NCBI GenBank assembly: GCA_963702075.1
Contig: OY969703.1
Span: forward strand, 868,001-932,000
DNA length: 64,000 bases
DNA from: VAYN01 sp963702075
GTDB lineage: Bacteria; Actinomycetota; Thermoleophilia; Solirubrobacterales; 70-9
Reading direction: 5' to 3'
This document shows positions 19,617 through 28,304 of this stretch, one piece after another. The notes below the pieces were generated by a model. It did not search any database and had not been told where the DNA came from. It saw only the letters and a program-made list of their open reading frames with translations. The first letter of the stretch is position 1. Each line of letters begins with the position of its first letter. A program made the translations under genes and the position numbers.

Positions 19617-21814
19617 GAGGAGGGCCACCAGGCGCGGTCGCCGAGGCGGTGGGTGATCGCGGGGATCAGCAGGGCGCGGACGAGGAAGGTGTCGAGGAGG
19701 ACGCCGAAGGCGACGGTGGCGCCGATCTGGACCAGCTCCTCCAGCGGCAGCAGGGTGAGGGTGGCGAAGGTGCCGGCGAGGATCAGGCCGGCGCCGGTGA
19801 CGACGCCGCCGGTGTGGACGAGGGCTCCGAGCACGCCCTCGCGGGTGCCGCGGGCGACCGCCTCCTCGCGGGCTCGGGTCATCAGGAAGATGTTGTAGTC
19901 GACGCCGAGGGCGACGAGGAAGATGAACGCCATCAGCTCGAGGTTGAAGGCGAGGCCTTCGGTCTGGAAGACCTCGGTGAAGGCGAAGGTGGCGAGGCCG
20001 AGGGTGGCGGCGAAGGAGGCAAGGACAGTCGCGATCAGGTAGGCCGGAGCGACCAACGCCCGCAGCACCGCAACCAGGATCAGGCCGACGAGGAAGAGGA
20101 CGAGCGGGACGATCAGCTTCGTGTCCCGCGCGTTGGTCTGCTCGACATCGAGGTTCTCGGCCGGGACGCCGCCGAGCAGGCCGCTCGGGGCGAGCGTGTG
20201 GAGACGGGTGCGGATCTCCTTCACCGCTTCGGCGGCATCGCTGCCGTAGGGGTTGCCGCGGAGGACGAGGGCGACGATGGCCTGGGAGGCGTCGCCGGGA
20301 ACCGGCGCCGGCAGCGCCAGCTGCACGCTCCCCAGCCGCTGCATCCCGCGCACGACCGCGGGCGCGGCGTCGGCATCGACCACCGCGGTCAGCGGCGACC
20401 CGAGGCCGGGCGGGAAGTGCCGTTCCAGCGCTTCGGTGCCTTCGCTCGAGTTGGTCGGCTTCGTCACACCCTGCCCGAACCCGAGCGTGTCGTGGTTCGT
20501 CAGGTTGCCGAGGCAGAGGATCGCCAGCAGCGCGAGGACGCCGACGATGATCCGGCCGGAGCGTCGGCGGACCAGGTCAGCGGTTCGTTCCCACAGGTTG
20601 GGGCGCGGGACAGGGGGGTCCCCTCCGTCACGCTTTGGGTGGTTCCTCCGGGGACCCCCCTGCCCCGCGACGGGCGCCGGGGTTGCGGGCCAAAAGGCGC
20701 GATCGCCGATGATCGCCAGCAGCGCCGGCAGCAGGGTGAAGGCGGCCGCGAGCATTACCGCGATCCCGAGCGCGAGGATCGGGCCGAGCCAGTGGGTCGA
20801 CTCCAGGTCGGCGACCAGCAGGACCAGCATCGCTGCGATCACGGTGCCGGCGGAGGCGAGGAGGGCGGGACGGGTCTCGCGGACGGCTCGATCTAGGGCT
20901 TGGCGGTGGGGGGAGCCGGGGGTGGGGCTCGGCGGACGACTGAGGGGAGGGTCCGGCGAGCCCCACCCCCGGCTCCCGTCGCGCGCCAGCTCTTCTCGAT
21001 AGCGGTGCACGAGGAGGAGGGAGTAGTCGGTTCCGGCGCCGAAGATGAGGACCAAGAGGAGCATCGTGCCCTCGGCGTTGACGACGATCAAGCCGGCCTC
21101 GATCAGGAGGTAGGCGATGCCGACCGCGACGAGGTAGGCGGCGCCGACAGCGATCAGCGGTAGCAGCGCCAGGACCGGTGCGCGGTAGACGAGGAGCAGG
21201 AGGAGGAGGACGAGGCCGACGGTGGCGAAGAGCAGGGTGTGGGCCGCTTCGGAAGCGGTCGCCTCGAGGTCGGCGGCGATCCCGCCCGGCCCGGTGACAA
21301 ATGCGCGCAGGCCCGGCCGCGCGTGCGCATGCAGGTAGGCGCGAATCCGGTGGACTCCGTCGACGACGGCGCCGCGGTTCTGGGCGTCGATCGCGAGGAA
21401 GAGCAGCGCCGCTTCGCCGTCGCGGGAGATCGGTCCGACGCCGTTGGCGACTCCCGCCACCGCGGCGAGGTCGCGACGGTAACGCGGCGCGCCCGAGAAC
21501 GGGTCGACCACCGGCGTCGCACCGGTCAGCGCCAGCCGGTCGAGTCCGTCGCCGAGCCGGCCGATTGCCCGCAGGTCTCCCTTCGCCAACCCGCCGCGCC
21601 GTTCGAAGACGACCACCACCGGCACCTCTTCGCCGCCCCCCGAGACGTGCTGCAGGGCCCTCACCGCCCGCGTCGATTCCGCATCGGCGGGCAGGAAGCT
21701 GCTTTGTCCGGCGGCGGTGACGTCGTCGATGTGGGCGTGGGCGAGGAGCCCGGTCGCCCCGAGCAGGAGCCAGACCGCGACCGTCGCCCAGCGCCCGCGT
21801 GGCCCGGTGATCAC
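19583..21814 (-). CDS. MMPL/RND-family transporter
   Basis: 743 residues from GTG 21814 (ITGPRGRWATVAVW). Twelve expected transmembrane segments in two MMPL halves: TM1, a large extracytoplasmic loop, TM2-6 with FGAGTDYSLLLVHRYREE, then TM7 (IIVGVLALLAIL), a second loop and TM8-12 with ALGVDYNIFLMTRAREE. Those GxDY motifs carry the proton-relay Asp/Tyr pairs of MMPL pumps. The family exports lipids or drugs. The last residues (RTASTFPPRR) are encoded by the palindromic repeat, so the C-terminus has been extended by it. Confidence 0.9.
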   Translation of the reverse strand: MITGPRGRWATVAVWLLLGATGLLAHAHIDDVTAAGQSSFLPADAESTRAVRALQHVSGGGEEVPVVVVFERRGGLAKGDLRAIGRLGDGLDRLALTGATPVVDPFSGAPRYRRDLAAVAGVANGVGPISRDGEAALLFLAIDAQNRGAVVDGVHRIRAYLHAHARPGLRAFVTGPGGIAADLEATASEAAHTLLFATVGLVLLLLLLVYRAPVLALLPLIAVGAAYLVAVGIAYLLIEAGLIVVNAEGTMLLLVLIFGAGTDYSLLLVHRYREELARDGSRGWGSPDPPLSRPPSPTPGSPHRQALDRAVRETRPALLASAGTVIAAMLVLLVADLESTHWLGPILALGIAVMLAAAFTLLPALLAIIGDRAFWPATPAPVAGQGGPRRNHPKRDGGDPPVPRPNLWERTADLVRRRSGRIIVGVLALLAILCLGNLTNHDTLGFGQGVTKPTNSSEGTEALERHFPPGLGSPLTAVVDADAAPAVVRGMQRLGSVQLALPAPVPGDASQAIVALVLRGNPYGSDAAEAVKEIRTRLHTLAPSGLLGGVPAENLDVEQTNARDTKLIVPLVLFLVGLILVAVLRALVAPAYLIATVLASFAATLGLATFAFTEVFQTEGLAFNLELMAFIFLVALGVDYNIFLMTRAREEAVARGTREGVLGALVHTGGVVTGAGLILAGTFATLTLLPLEELVQIGATVAFGVLLDTFLVRALLIPAITHRLGDRAWWPSSRTASTFPPRR

Positions 21815-21893
21815 CCGCCGCAGGCTATTCGCGTCGGGTGACTGATCCGCGCACCGCGTGATTGGCCTGCAACCGAGTGGGTAAACACGATTA

Positions 21894-22349
21894 ATGAGCT
21901 CGAAGCCGCTGCTTGCCGCTGCCCTGGTCGCCCTCTCCCTCGGCCTAGTGGCTTGCGGAAGCAGCGGCTCCGACTCCTCCTCAGAAGCCGAAACGGCCCC
22001 GGCGGGGCAGGAATCCGGCGAAAGCACCGAAGGCGAACCCGGCTCCGAAGCAGGCGAAACCAGCGAAAGCGAACCCGCCCCGAGTGGCGAGGCCGCCAAG
22101 TCGGAAAAAGTTCAGATCGTCGAATTCAGCTATGAACCCGACCCGGTCGTGGTTCAGGTCGGCGGCAAGGTGACCTGGCAGAACGAGGACACCGCCCCGC
22201 ATACCGCCACCGCCGACGACGGCAGCTTCGACACCGGCACGATCGAAAACGGCAAGCTGGGCTCGGCGACCTTCAAGGAACCCGGCACCTTAACCTACCA
22301 CTGCGAAATCCACCCGACGATGCACGGCACCGTCGAAGTCGTCGAATAG
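21894..22349 (+). CDS. Cupredoxin (plastocyanin-like) lipoprotein
   Basis: 151 residues from ATG 21894. Lipobox LVACG (Cys 21), then a Glu/Ser/Gly-rich linker, then a cupredoxin domain. Type 1 copper ligands are visible: His in DTAPHTAT and Cys, His and Met in YHCEIHPTMHG. It is a membrane-anchored electron carrier outside the cell. Glu is GAA almost throughout. It is divergent from the MMPL transporter; its redox partner is not in the immediate neighbourhood. Confidence 0.87.
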   Translation: MSSKPLLAAALVALSLGLVACGSSGSDSSSEAETAPAGQESGESTEGEPGSEAGETSESEPAPSGEAAKSEKVQIVEFSYEPDPVVVQVGGKVTWQNEDTAPHTATADDGSFDTGTIENGKLGSATFKEPGTLTYHCEIHPTMHGTVEVVE

Positions 22350-22359
22350 CCGCGTACAT

Positions 22360-22605
22360 ATGCCTTTCTGGCTCGCGCGCAAAGCCGCGCCCCACCTCTG
22401 GAAGCGGGTTCCCTGGGCGAAAGTCTGGGTTGCCTCGCTGTGGCTGGCGAACAAGGGTCGCGAGCGGCTCGAGGCCAACCTGACCAAGCGTGAACAGACG
22501 GAGTTCTGGAACCTGCTGAAGAAGTCGAAGGGACGGCCGGGGAACCTCAGTCAGCGCGACCGCACCCGCGTCAAGCACATCGTCGGCAAGGCGATCCGGG
22601 GCTAA
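22360..22605 (+). CDS. Small basic conserved-hypothetical protein
   Basis: 81 residues from ATG 22360, 10 bases after the cupredoxin stop. Trp- and Lys/Arg-rich, with LWKRVPWAKVWVASLWLANKG at the N-terminal half (quoted in part: KVWVASLWLANKG) and KREQTEFWNLLKKSKG followed by SQRDRTRVKHIVGKA. It looks like a small helical protein of the kind annotated hypothetical in actinobacteria. Function unknown; it is probably cotranscribed with the cupredoxin. Confidence 0.6.
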   Translation: MPFWLARKAAPHLWKRVPWAKVWVASLWLANKGRERLEANLTKREQTEFWNLLKKSKGRPGNLSQRDRTRVKHIVGKAIRG

Positions 22606-22626
22606 GCGGCCTTAGGATCAGACCGG

Positions 22627-23070
22627 ATGAAGCCGGTCACCGTCGAAGCCGTCGTCGCCCAGCCGCCCAGCGAGGTGTTCGAGTTCCTCGATGCGCTGGC
22701 CAATCACGAGCGGTTCCTCGATCACTACCTGGTCGACTGGAAGTTCTCCGGGCCGCAGCGCGGCGTCGGCGCCAGGGCACGGGCGCGGGTCGACGCCCCG
22801 GGCTCCCAGGACCACTTCGAGTTCGAGGTCACCGAGGTCGAGCCGCCGAAGCGGATCGTCGAGCAGGGCGTCTCCTCGAACGGCAATCGCGAGACGCAGG
22901 GCACCTACCGCCTGCAGGGGCTGCCCGATGGCGGCACCCGGATCGAGTTCGAGCTCTCCTTCCAGCAGCTGCCGCGGAGCGAGCGCCTGATCCCGCCGCT
23001 GACCCGCGCCTTCGCCAAGCGCGTCAACGCCAAGGCGATGCGCCGCCTCGCCAAGCAGCTCGACGGCTGA
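22627..23070 (+). CDS. SRPBCC-family (START-like) lipid/ligand-binding protein
   Basis: 147 residues from ATG 22627, with TAGGAT 8 bases upstream. Polyketide-cyclase/SRPBCC fold: VEAVVAQPPSEVFEFLDALANH at the start (first helix), VTEVEPPKRIVEQG, and TYRLQGLPDGGTRIEFEL. The C-terminal helix AKRVNAKAMRRLAKQLDG closes the cavity. Ligand unknown. The stop codon abuts a 26-bp perfect inverted repeat. Confidence 0.8.
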   Translation: MKPVTVEAVVAQPPSEVFEFLDALANHERFLDHYLVDWKFSGPQRGVGARARARVDAPGSQDHFEFEVTEVEPPKRIVEQGVSSNGNRETQGTYRLQGLPDGGTRIEFELSFQQLPRSERLIPPLTRAFAKRVNAKAMRRLAKQLDG

Positions 23071-23147
23071 GCGGGTCCGGGTGGGCCTCTCAAAACTCGC
23101 TCGCTGCGCTCGCGATTGAGTGTTTTGAGAGGCCCACCCGGACCCGC
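23071..23147. terminator. 26-bp perfect inverted repeat after the SRPBCC gene
   Basis: The arm at 23071-23096 (beginning GCGGGTCCGGGTGGGCC) pairs perfectly with 23122-23147 around a 25-base loop. It begins at the base after the SRPBCC stop codon and ends 27 bases before the carboxyltransferase start, so a terminator or transcript-3'-end protector is the likely role. There is no U-tract. Confidence 0.6.
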
Positions 23148-23161
23148 ATCCGGGCCACACC

Positions 23162-23167
23162 TAAGAT
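23162..23167 (+). promoter_or_regulatory. -10-like hexamer TAAGAT before the carboxyltransferase gene
   Basis: TAAGAT is followed by 6 bases and then GTG 23174, with no Shine-Dalgarno sequence. It suggests a leaderless transcript that starts just after the inverted repeat. Confidence 0.4.
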
Positions 23168-23173
23168 GCGGCG

Positions 23174-24736
23174 GTGCCTGAGGGGGAGAGAGAGGATCTG
23201 CAGGAACTGTTGAATCGCCGCGCGCTGACCGAGGACGCGGCGCGGACCGACGCGGTCGAGCGGCGGCATGCCGCCGGCGGGCGCACGGCGCGGGAGAACC
23301 TCGCCGACCTCGTCGACCCCGGCTCCTTCGTCGAGTACGGGCGCTACGCGATCGCCGCCCAGCGCGGCCGCCGCGAGCTCGACGACCTGATCGCCCGCAC
23401 CCCTGCCGACGGCCTGCTCGGCGGCACCGCTCGCGTCAACGGCGGCCTCTTCGCGCCCGAGCACGCGGCCTGCGCGGTCCTCTCCTACGACTACACGGTC
23501 CTGGCCGGGACCCAGGGCGCCCTCGGCCACCGCAAGAAGGACCGCCTCTTCGAGCTGATCGAGCGGATGCGGCTGCCGGTCGTCCTCTACGCCGAGGGCG
23601 GGGGAGGGCGGCCCGGCGACACCGACTACCCCGTCGTCTCCGCCCTCGACGCCCGCGCCTTCGCGCTCTGGGCGAAGCTCTCCGGCTTGGTGCCGCGGAT
23701 CGCGGTCGTCCACGGTCGCTGCTTCGCCGGCAACGCGGTGCTGGCCGGCTGCGCCGATCTGATCGTCGCCACCGGGCGCAGCTCGCTGGGGATGGGCGGC
23801 CCGGCGATGATCGCCGGCGGCGGCCTCGGCGACGTGCCGGCCGACGAGGTCGGCCCAATCGAGATGCAGGGGCCGAACGGCGTCGTCGACGTGGTCTGCG
23901 CCGACGAGGCGGAGGCGACCGCGGCGACGAAGAAGCTGCTCGCCTACTTCCAGGGCGCGACCGCCCTCGGCGCCGAACCCGACCAGGCGCGCCTGCGCGA
24001 GCTGATCCCCGAGCGCAAGCGCCGCGCCTACGACCCGCGGCCGATCGTCGAGACCCTCTGCGACGAGGGCTCGGTGACCTTCCTGCGCGAGCGCTTCGCG
24101 CCGGAGATGGTGACGGCGCTGGCTCGGATCGAGGGCCGACCGCTGGGGATCATCGCCAACGACACCCGCCACACCGCCGGAGCCATTACCTCCGACGCCT
24201 CCGACAAGGCGGCGCGGCTGCTGCAGCTCTGCGACGCCTTCGGGCTGCCGGTCGTCTCCCTCGTCGACACCCCGGGCTACATGGTCGGTCCCGAGGCCGA
24301 GGCGACCGGGCTCGTCCGCCACGCCTCGCGCTTGCTGGTCGCCGGCGCCGCGCTGCGGGTGCCGCTGATCGCCGTGATCCTCCGCCGCGGCTACGGCCTC
24401 GGCGCCCAGGCGATGGTCGGCGGCAGCCTGCACGAGCCGTTGCTGACGGTCGCCTGGCCGAGCGCCCACCTCGGGCCGATGGGGCTGGAGGGGGCGGTGC
24501 GGCTGGCGCTGCGCAAGGAGCTCGAGGCGATCCCGGACGAGGCCGAGCGCGAGCAGCGCGTCCGCGACCTCACCGCCCAGGCCGAAGAGAACGCGAAGGC
24601 GCTCAACGCCGCCGCCCTCTTCGAGCTTGACGACGTGGTCGATCCCGCGGAGACTCGCGGCTTGATCGCATCCACGCTGATCGCCGCCGGCGACGCTCGT
24701 CCCCCCGGCGCCCACCGTTTCGTCGACACCTGGTAG
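23174..24736 (+). CDS. Acyl-CoA carboxylase carboxyltransferase (beta) subunit
   Basis: 520 residues from GTG 23174. Both crotonase-like halves of the biotin-dependent carboxyltransferase are present: the N half (ARENLADLVDPGSFVEYG, VLAGTQGALGHRK, GRCFAGNAVLAG) and the C half (FGLPVVSLVDTPGYMVGPEAE, RRGYGLGAQAM, GLEGAVRLALRKEL). It would transfer CO2 from carboxybiotin to propionyl-, acetyl- or another acyl-CoA. No biotin-carboxylase alpha chain is adjacent, so it must pair with a subunit encoded elsewhere. Glu is GAG. Confidence 0.9.
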   Translation: MPEGEREDLQELLNRRALTEDAARTDAVERRHAAGGRTARENLADLVDPGSFVEYGRYAIAAQRGRRELDDLIARTPADGLLGGTARVNGGLFAPEHAACAVLSYDYTVLAGTQGALGHRKKDRLFELIERMRLPVVLYAEGGGGRPGDTDYPVVSALDARAFALWAKLSGLVPRIAVVHGRCFAGNAVLAGCADLIVATGRSSLGMGGPAMIAGGGLGDVPADEVGPIEMQGPNGVVDVVCADEAEATAATKKLLAYFQGATALGAEPDQARLRELIPERKRRAYDPRPIVETLCDEGSVTFLRERFAPEMVTALARIEGRPLGIIANDTRHTAGAITSDASDKAARLLQLCDAFGLPVVSLVDTPGYMVGPEAEATGLVRHASRLLVAGAALRVPLIAVILRRGYGLGAQAMVGGSLHEPLLTVAWPSAHLGPMGLEGAVRLALRKELEAIPDEAEREQRVRDLTAQAEENAKALNAAALFELDDVVDPAETRGLIASTLIAAGDARPPGAHRFVDTW

Positions 24737-24805
24737 TTCACACATCCGTAAGGGGCCATGTGGGAGGCTCGCGCCAGCCGACCGACGAAAGGGAACACGA
24801 CCAAC

Positions 24806-25519
24806 ATGCCCCAAGCCGACTACTCCGACCTCAAAGCGCTCTACGTCAACTGCACGCTGAAGCGCAGCCCAGAGGTCTCCAACACCCAGGGATTGATGGA
24901 CAAGTCGATGGCGGTGATGCGCGCGCAGGGCGTCGAGGTCGACTGCATCCGCTGGGTCGACCACGAGATCGCGATCGGCGTCTGGCCGGACATGACCGAA
25001 CACGGCTGGGAGCGCGACGAGTGGCCGGCAATCTACGAGCGGGTGCTCGCCGCCGACATCCTCGTCCTCGGGATGCCGATCTGGCTGGGGGAGAAGTCCT
25101 CCGTGGCCACCCACGCGATCGAGCGCCTCTACGGCAACTCGCATCTCTTGAACGACCAGGGCCAGTGGGCCTACTACGGCCGCGTCGGCGGCTGCATCGT
25201 CACCGGCAACGAGGACGGGATCAAGCACTGCGCGATGAACGTCCTCTACTCGCTGCAGCACCTCGGCTACACGATTCCGCCCCAGGCCGACTCCGGCTGG
25301 ATCGGCGAGGCCGGCCCCGGCCCGTCCTACCTCGACGACGACTCCGGCGGCCCCGACAACGACTTCACCAACCGCAATACCGCCTTCGCCGCCTGGAACC
25401 TGATGCACCTGGCGCGGATCCTCAAAGACGCCGGCGGCATCCCCGCCCACGGCAACCAGCCGAAAGAGTGGGAAGCGGGCTGTCACTTCGACTTCCCCAA
25501 CCCGGAGTACCGGGCCTGA
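24806..25519 (+). CDS. Flavodoxin-like NADPH-dependent FMN reductase family protein
   Basis: 237 residues from ATG 24806, in frame with a less likely ATG at 24758. Flavodoxin fold: ALYVNCTLKRSPEVSNTQ (phosphate-binding loop of the WrbA/FMN-reductase type) and VLAADILVLGMPIWLGEKSS (the flavin ring loop), then GGCIVTGNEDGIKHCAMN. Probably an NAD(P)H:quinone or FMN reductase. It ends 2 bases before the convergent DUF2804 gene. Confidence 0.83.
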   Translation: MPQADYSDLKALYVNCTLKRSPEVSNTQGLMDKSMAVMRAQGVEVDCIRWVDHEIAIGVWPDMTEHGWERDEWPAIYERVLAADILVLGMPIWLGEKSSVATHAIERLYGNSHLLNDQGQWAYYGRVGGCIVTGNEDGIKHCAMNVLYSLQHLGYTIPPQADSGWIGEAGPGPSYLDDDSGGPDNDFTNRNTAFAAWNLMHLARILKDAGGIPAHGNQPKEWEAGCHFDFPNPEYRA

Positions 25520-25521
25520 GA

Positions 25522-26307
25522 TCACCAGAGCGCGTCGTGCTCCTCCATCACGCCGAAGCCTGAGGTGAGGTCGAGGCCGCCGAGGTCGCCGCTGAAGCTG
25601 CCGAAGCGATGGCGGTAGCGAGAACGGATCAGCAGGTAGTTGTCATTACGGCTGTGTTCTGACTCCGCCCCGAACTCCAGCGTCTCGCCTTCGGGGAGCT
25701 CGATCCCGTCCAGGCCGCGGAAGCGGACCGGCGGCGGCTCGGAAGGCTCGCCGTCGATCCAGATCGCCCGCTCGCTGCCCTGCGGCGGGTCGTTGATCCC
25801 CTCGACCAGGTTCCAGGCGAGGTTGCGCCCCTCGACCGATTCGCCGACCCCGGCCGACCAGCGCCAGTGGGTGTGGCGCTGGTGGTGGCCGGCGGACTCG
25901 TCGTCGATACCGCGGCCGTCGACCTGCCAGCGGCGACCGGGAACCTCGATCGTTCCCGCGACCGGCATCCCGGCTCGCTTGCGGGTCCAGGCGACGCTCT
26001 TGCCGCTGGGGCAGGTCGCCTCGATCGCGGCGACGTCGCCCAGCTCCAGGCTCGCGCGCAGACCCGGCCCGTCGATCTCCAAACGCGGCCCGTCGAAGGC
26101 CACCTCACGGTTGCCAGGGAGCGGATTCGTGTGCGCCCACTGCCGCCGCCGCTCGCGATCCCAGAGGACCCAGAAGCACTGCGTCGTCAGCCCGACCTCG
26201 GCCCGGGCGGCGCAGAGCATCAGCTCCTCGGCGAAGACAGCGACGTAGCGCCAGCGCTTGCGCAGCTGCCCGTGGTCGAAGAGCGGGATCTCGTCATTAG
26301 GCTTCAT
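25522..26307 (-). CDS. DUF2804-family protein
   Basis: 261 residues from ATG 26307. Soluble, beta-rich, with many conserved Trp, Gly and charged residues (RKRWRYVAVFAEELMLCAAR, WVLWDRERRRQW, HTHWRWSAGVGES, RNLAWNLVEGIND). These match DUF2804, a family with a lipocalin-like predicted fold and no known activity. Its start codon lies only 2 bases from the start of the divergent membrane-protein gene. Confidence 0.75.
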   Translation of the reverse strand: MKPNDEIPLFDHGQLRKRWRYVAVFAEELMLCAARAEVGLTTQCFWVLWDRERRRQWAHTNPLPGNREVAFDGPRLEIDGPGLRASLELGDVAAIEATCPSGKSVAWTRKRAGMPVAGTIEVPGRRWQVDGRGIDDESAGHHQRHTHWRWSAGVGESVEGRNLAWNLVEGINDPPQGSERAIWIDGEPSEPPPVRFRGLDGIELPEGETLEFGAESEHSRNDNYLLIRSRYRHRFGSFSGDLGGLDLTSGFGVMEEHDALW

Positions 26308-26309
26308 CG

Positions 26310-26567
26310 GTGGACCAAGTCGTTCAGATCGTCGGCGCCCTGCTGATTCTCGCCGCTTTCGCGGCAGTGCAGTTTGAACGCATGCGATCCGACTCGCGCC
26401 TCTACCTCGCGCTCAACCTCCTCGGATCGGCGATCCTCGCGGTTCTCGCGTTCGCCGCGAAGCAGTGGGGCTTCGTCCTGCTCGAGAGCGTCTGGGCGAT
26501 CGTCTCGGCTTGGGGGCTCATGTCGCTTTATGCGTCCGATAGGGACCAAAAAGCGACACGCGACTAG
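26310..26567 (+). CDS. Small membrane protein, CBU_0592-like
   Basis: 85 residues from GTG 26310 with three hydrophobic helices (VVQIVGALLILAAFAAVQF, LYLALNLLGSAILAVLAF, GFVLLESVWAIVSAWGLM). The pattern N-L-L-G-S followed by a third helix matches the CBU_0592 family of small inner-membrane proteins. Function unknown. The gene has no room for a ribosome-binding site of its own outside the divergent coding region, so it is probably leaderless. Its stop interlocks with that of the convergent exonuclease gene. Confidence 0.72.
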   Translation: MDQVVQIVGALLILAAFAAVQFERMRSDSRLYLALNLLGSAILAVLAFAAKQWGFVLLESVWAIVSAWGLMSLYASDRDQKATRD

Positions 26568-27430
26568 CTCGCGTTCGCCTCCAGCCGCTCCGCGAGTTTT
26601 TTCATCCCCCGCTCCCGTGCCGCCGCGCCCGCGCCGAGCCAATCCGTCGGCGCATCCTTGGGCCGCTTCACCTTCGCGTCGCGCAGGGTCGCGATGTCCT
26701 TGAAGGCGAGCAGGTCCTCGCGCCCCTCGATCAGCGCCGCCCGCAGCGCCGGCCGCCGCTCGCGGATCGCGCTGTCGAGGATCGCCTCCAGCGATCCGTG
26801 CTCGCGCAGCAGCTCCGCCGCGGTCTTCGGTCCGACGCCCTTGGCGCCCGGCAGCCCGTCGGAGGGATCGCCACGCAGGGCGATGAAGTCGGGAACCAGC
26901 GCCGGGTCGATCCCGTAGCGCTCGCGCACCTCGCCCGGGCCGACCTCTTCGGCGCCTTTGCCGCCGCCGGTTTTCACGTAGAGGACCGCCACGTCCTCGT
27001 TCGCGCATTGGTACATGTCGCGGTCGCCGGTCAGCAGCAGCGCCCGTCCGCCGGCCTCGGCCTCCAAGCGCGCGTAGGTGCCGAGCAGGTCGTCGGCCTC
27101 GAGATCCTCCGCCGTCGTCACGGTCCAGCCGAACGCCTCGAAGAAATCGCGCGAAGCGGCAAACTGGTGCGGTAGCTCGTCCGGCATCGCCGCCTCCCGC
27201 TCGGCGTGGTAGGCGGGATAGAGCTCGGTCCGGTAGGCCGCCGCGTCGGGCCCGAAGCAGAGCACCACCGCCCGCGGTCCGTGCAGTTCGACCTCCCGCA
27301 GGACCATGTTCGCCGTCCCCAGCAGAGCGTTGACCGGCCGCCCGTCGGTCCCGGTGATCGTCTTCGGCAGCGCGTAGAAGGCGCGGAACAGCATCAACGG
27401 CGCATCGACGGCAAGCAGCGGGGCGGGCAC
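26564..27430 (-). CDS. 5'-3' exonuclease (PolA N-terminal-like, flap nuclease family)
   Basis: 288 residues from GTG 27430 (LLAVDAPLMLFRAFYALP), the usual length for stand-alone 5'-3' exonucleases. Metal-binding acidic residues are visible: the VDAP start, FGPDAAAYRTELYPAYHAER, EDLEADDLLGTYA and LTGDRDMYQ, and the helix-hairpin-helix GDPSDGLPGAKGVGPKTAAEL binds DNA (quoted in part: GLPGAKGVGPKTAAEL). It removes RNA primers or flaps in replication and repair. A TATAAG box 6 bases before the GTG indicates a leaderless transcript. Confidence 0.9.
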   Translation of the reverse strand: MPAPLLAVDAPLMLFRAFYALPKTITGTDGRPVNALLGTANMVLREVELHGPRAVVLCFGPDAAAYRTELYPAYHAEREAAMPDELPHQFAASRDFFEAFGWTVTTAEDLEADDLLGTYARLEAEAGGRALLLTGDRDMYQCANEDVAVLYVKTGGGKGAEEVGPGEVRERYGIDPALVPDFIALRGDPSDGLPGAKGVGPKTAAELLREHGSLEAILDSAIRERRPALRAALIEGREDLLAFKDIATLRDAKVKRPKDAPTDWLGAGAAARERGMKKLAERLEANAS

Positions 27431-27436
27431 GCTGCA

Positions 27437-27442
27437 CTTATA
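27437..27442 (-). promoter_or_regulatory. -10 hexamer TATAAG of the exonuclease gene
   Basis: Minus strand TATAAG followed by 6 bases and GTG 27430. No Shine-Dalgarno sequence separates them, so transcription probably begins at the start codon. It is one of the clearest leaderless-type promoters here. Confidence 0.5.
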
Positions 27443-27527
27443 TGACACTTGCGGCACGGCGTTCGTCCTTGGGACGGATATGCCGGTAAAAGGACGAACG
27501 CCGCGGGTGGCTAGAGTCGTCAGCCGG

Positions 27528-28304
27528 ATGAAGGCTCTCGACATCCAGAACCTGGAGAAGCGCTACCCGACCGGGGTCGAGGCGCTGCGCGGGGTCTCGC
27601 TCGACATCAAGGAGGGGGAGTTCTTCGGCCTGCTCGGCCCCAACGGTGCCGGCAAGTCGACGCTGATCCACTGCACGACCGGGCTCGCGCAGCCGACCGG
27701 CGGCTCGATCGAGATCTTCGGCAGCGACGCGATCGACCACTACGCCGAGGCGCGACAGGCGGTCGGGTTGGCGCCCCAGGAGCCAAACATCGATTGGTTC
27801 CTCACCGTCGCGGAGACGCTCGACTACCACGCCGGCTACTTCGGGATGCCGCGCAAGGAGCGCCGCGAGCGCACCGAGGAGCTGCTGGAGACCTTCTCCC
27901 TGACCGAGAAGCGCGACGAACGCACCCGCACCCTCTCCGGCGGGATGAAACGGCGGCTGATCCTGGCCCGGGCGATGATGCACCGGCCGCGCCTGCTGAT
28001 CCTCGACGAGCCGACCGCCGGGGTCGACGTCGAGCTGCGCCTCGAGCTCTGGCACTACGTCCAGAAAATCAACCAGGAGGGGACGACGATCCTCCTCACC
28101 ACGCACTACCTTGAGGAGGCCGAGCAGCTCTGCGACCGGATCGCCTTCATCGCCGACGGGCAGATCGTCGCCGAGGGCACCAGCGAGGCCCTGGCCGCGC
28201 GCTTCGACGTGCCGAATCTCGAGGACGCCTACCTGGCCCTGGTCGGGCGCAAAGAGCTCTCGCGCTCGCACATCGAGCTCGAGGTCGACGAGGTCGAGGT
28301 GTGA
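27528..28304 (+). CDS. ABC-2 type exporter, ATP-binding protein
   Basis: 258 residues from ATG 27528 (TAGAGT 10 bases upstream). Walker A LLGPNGAGKST, Q-loop GLAPQEPNIDWFLTV, signature LSGGMKRR, Walker B LLILDEPTAG and the H-loop LLTTHYLEEAE. It closely resembles the multidrug/NodI-type ATPases that energise ABC-2 permeases. The stop codon overlaps the permease start by 4 bases, so the two form an operon. Substrate unknown. Confidence 0.92.
   Translation: MKALDIQNLEKRYPTGVEALRGVSLDIKEGEFFGLLGPNGAGKSTLIHCTTGLAQPTGGSIEIFGSDAIDHYAEARQAVGLAPQEPNIDWFLTVAETLDYHAGYFGMPRKERRERTEELLETFSLTEKRDERTRTLSGGMKRRLILARAMMHRPRLLILDEPTAGVDVELRLELWHYVQKINQEGTTILLTTHYLEEAEQLCDRIAFIADGQIVAEGTSEALAARFDVPNLEDAYLALVGRKELSRSHIELEVDEVEV

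Noticed and set aside
21815..22099. N-terminal extension of the MMPL transporter to about 838 residues
   Set aside because: It would run through the start of the divergent cupredoxin gene and has low-complexity sequence. GTG 21814 sits right before the first membrane helix.
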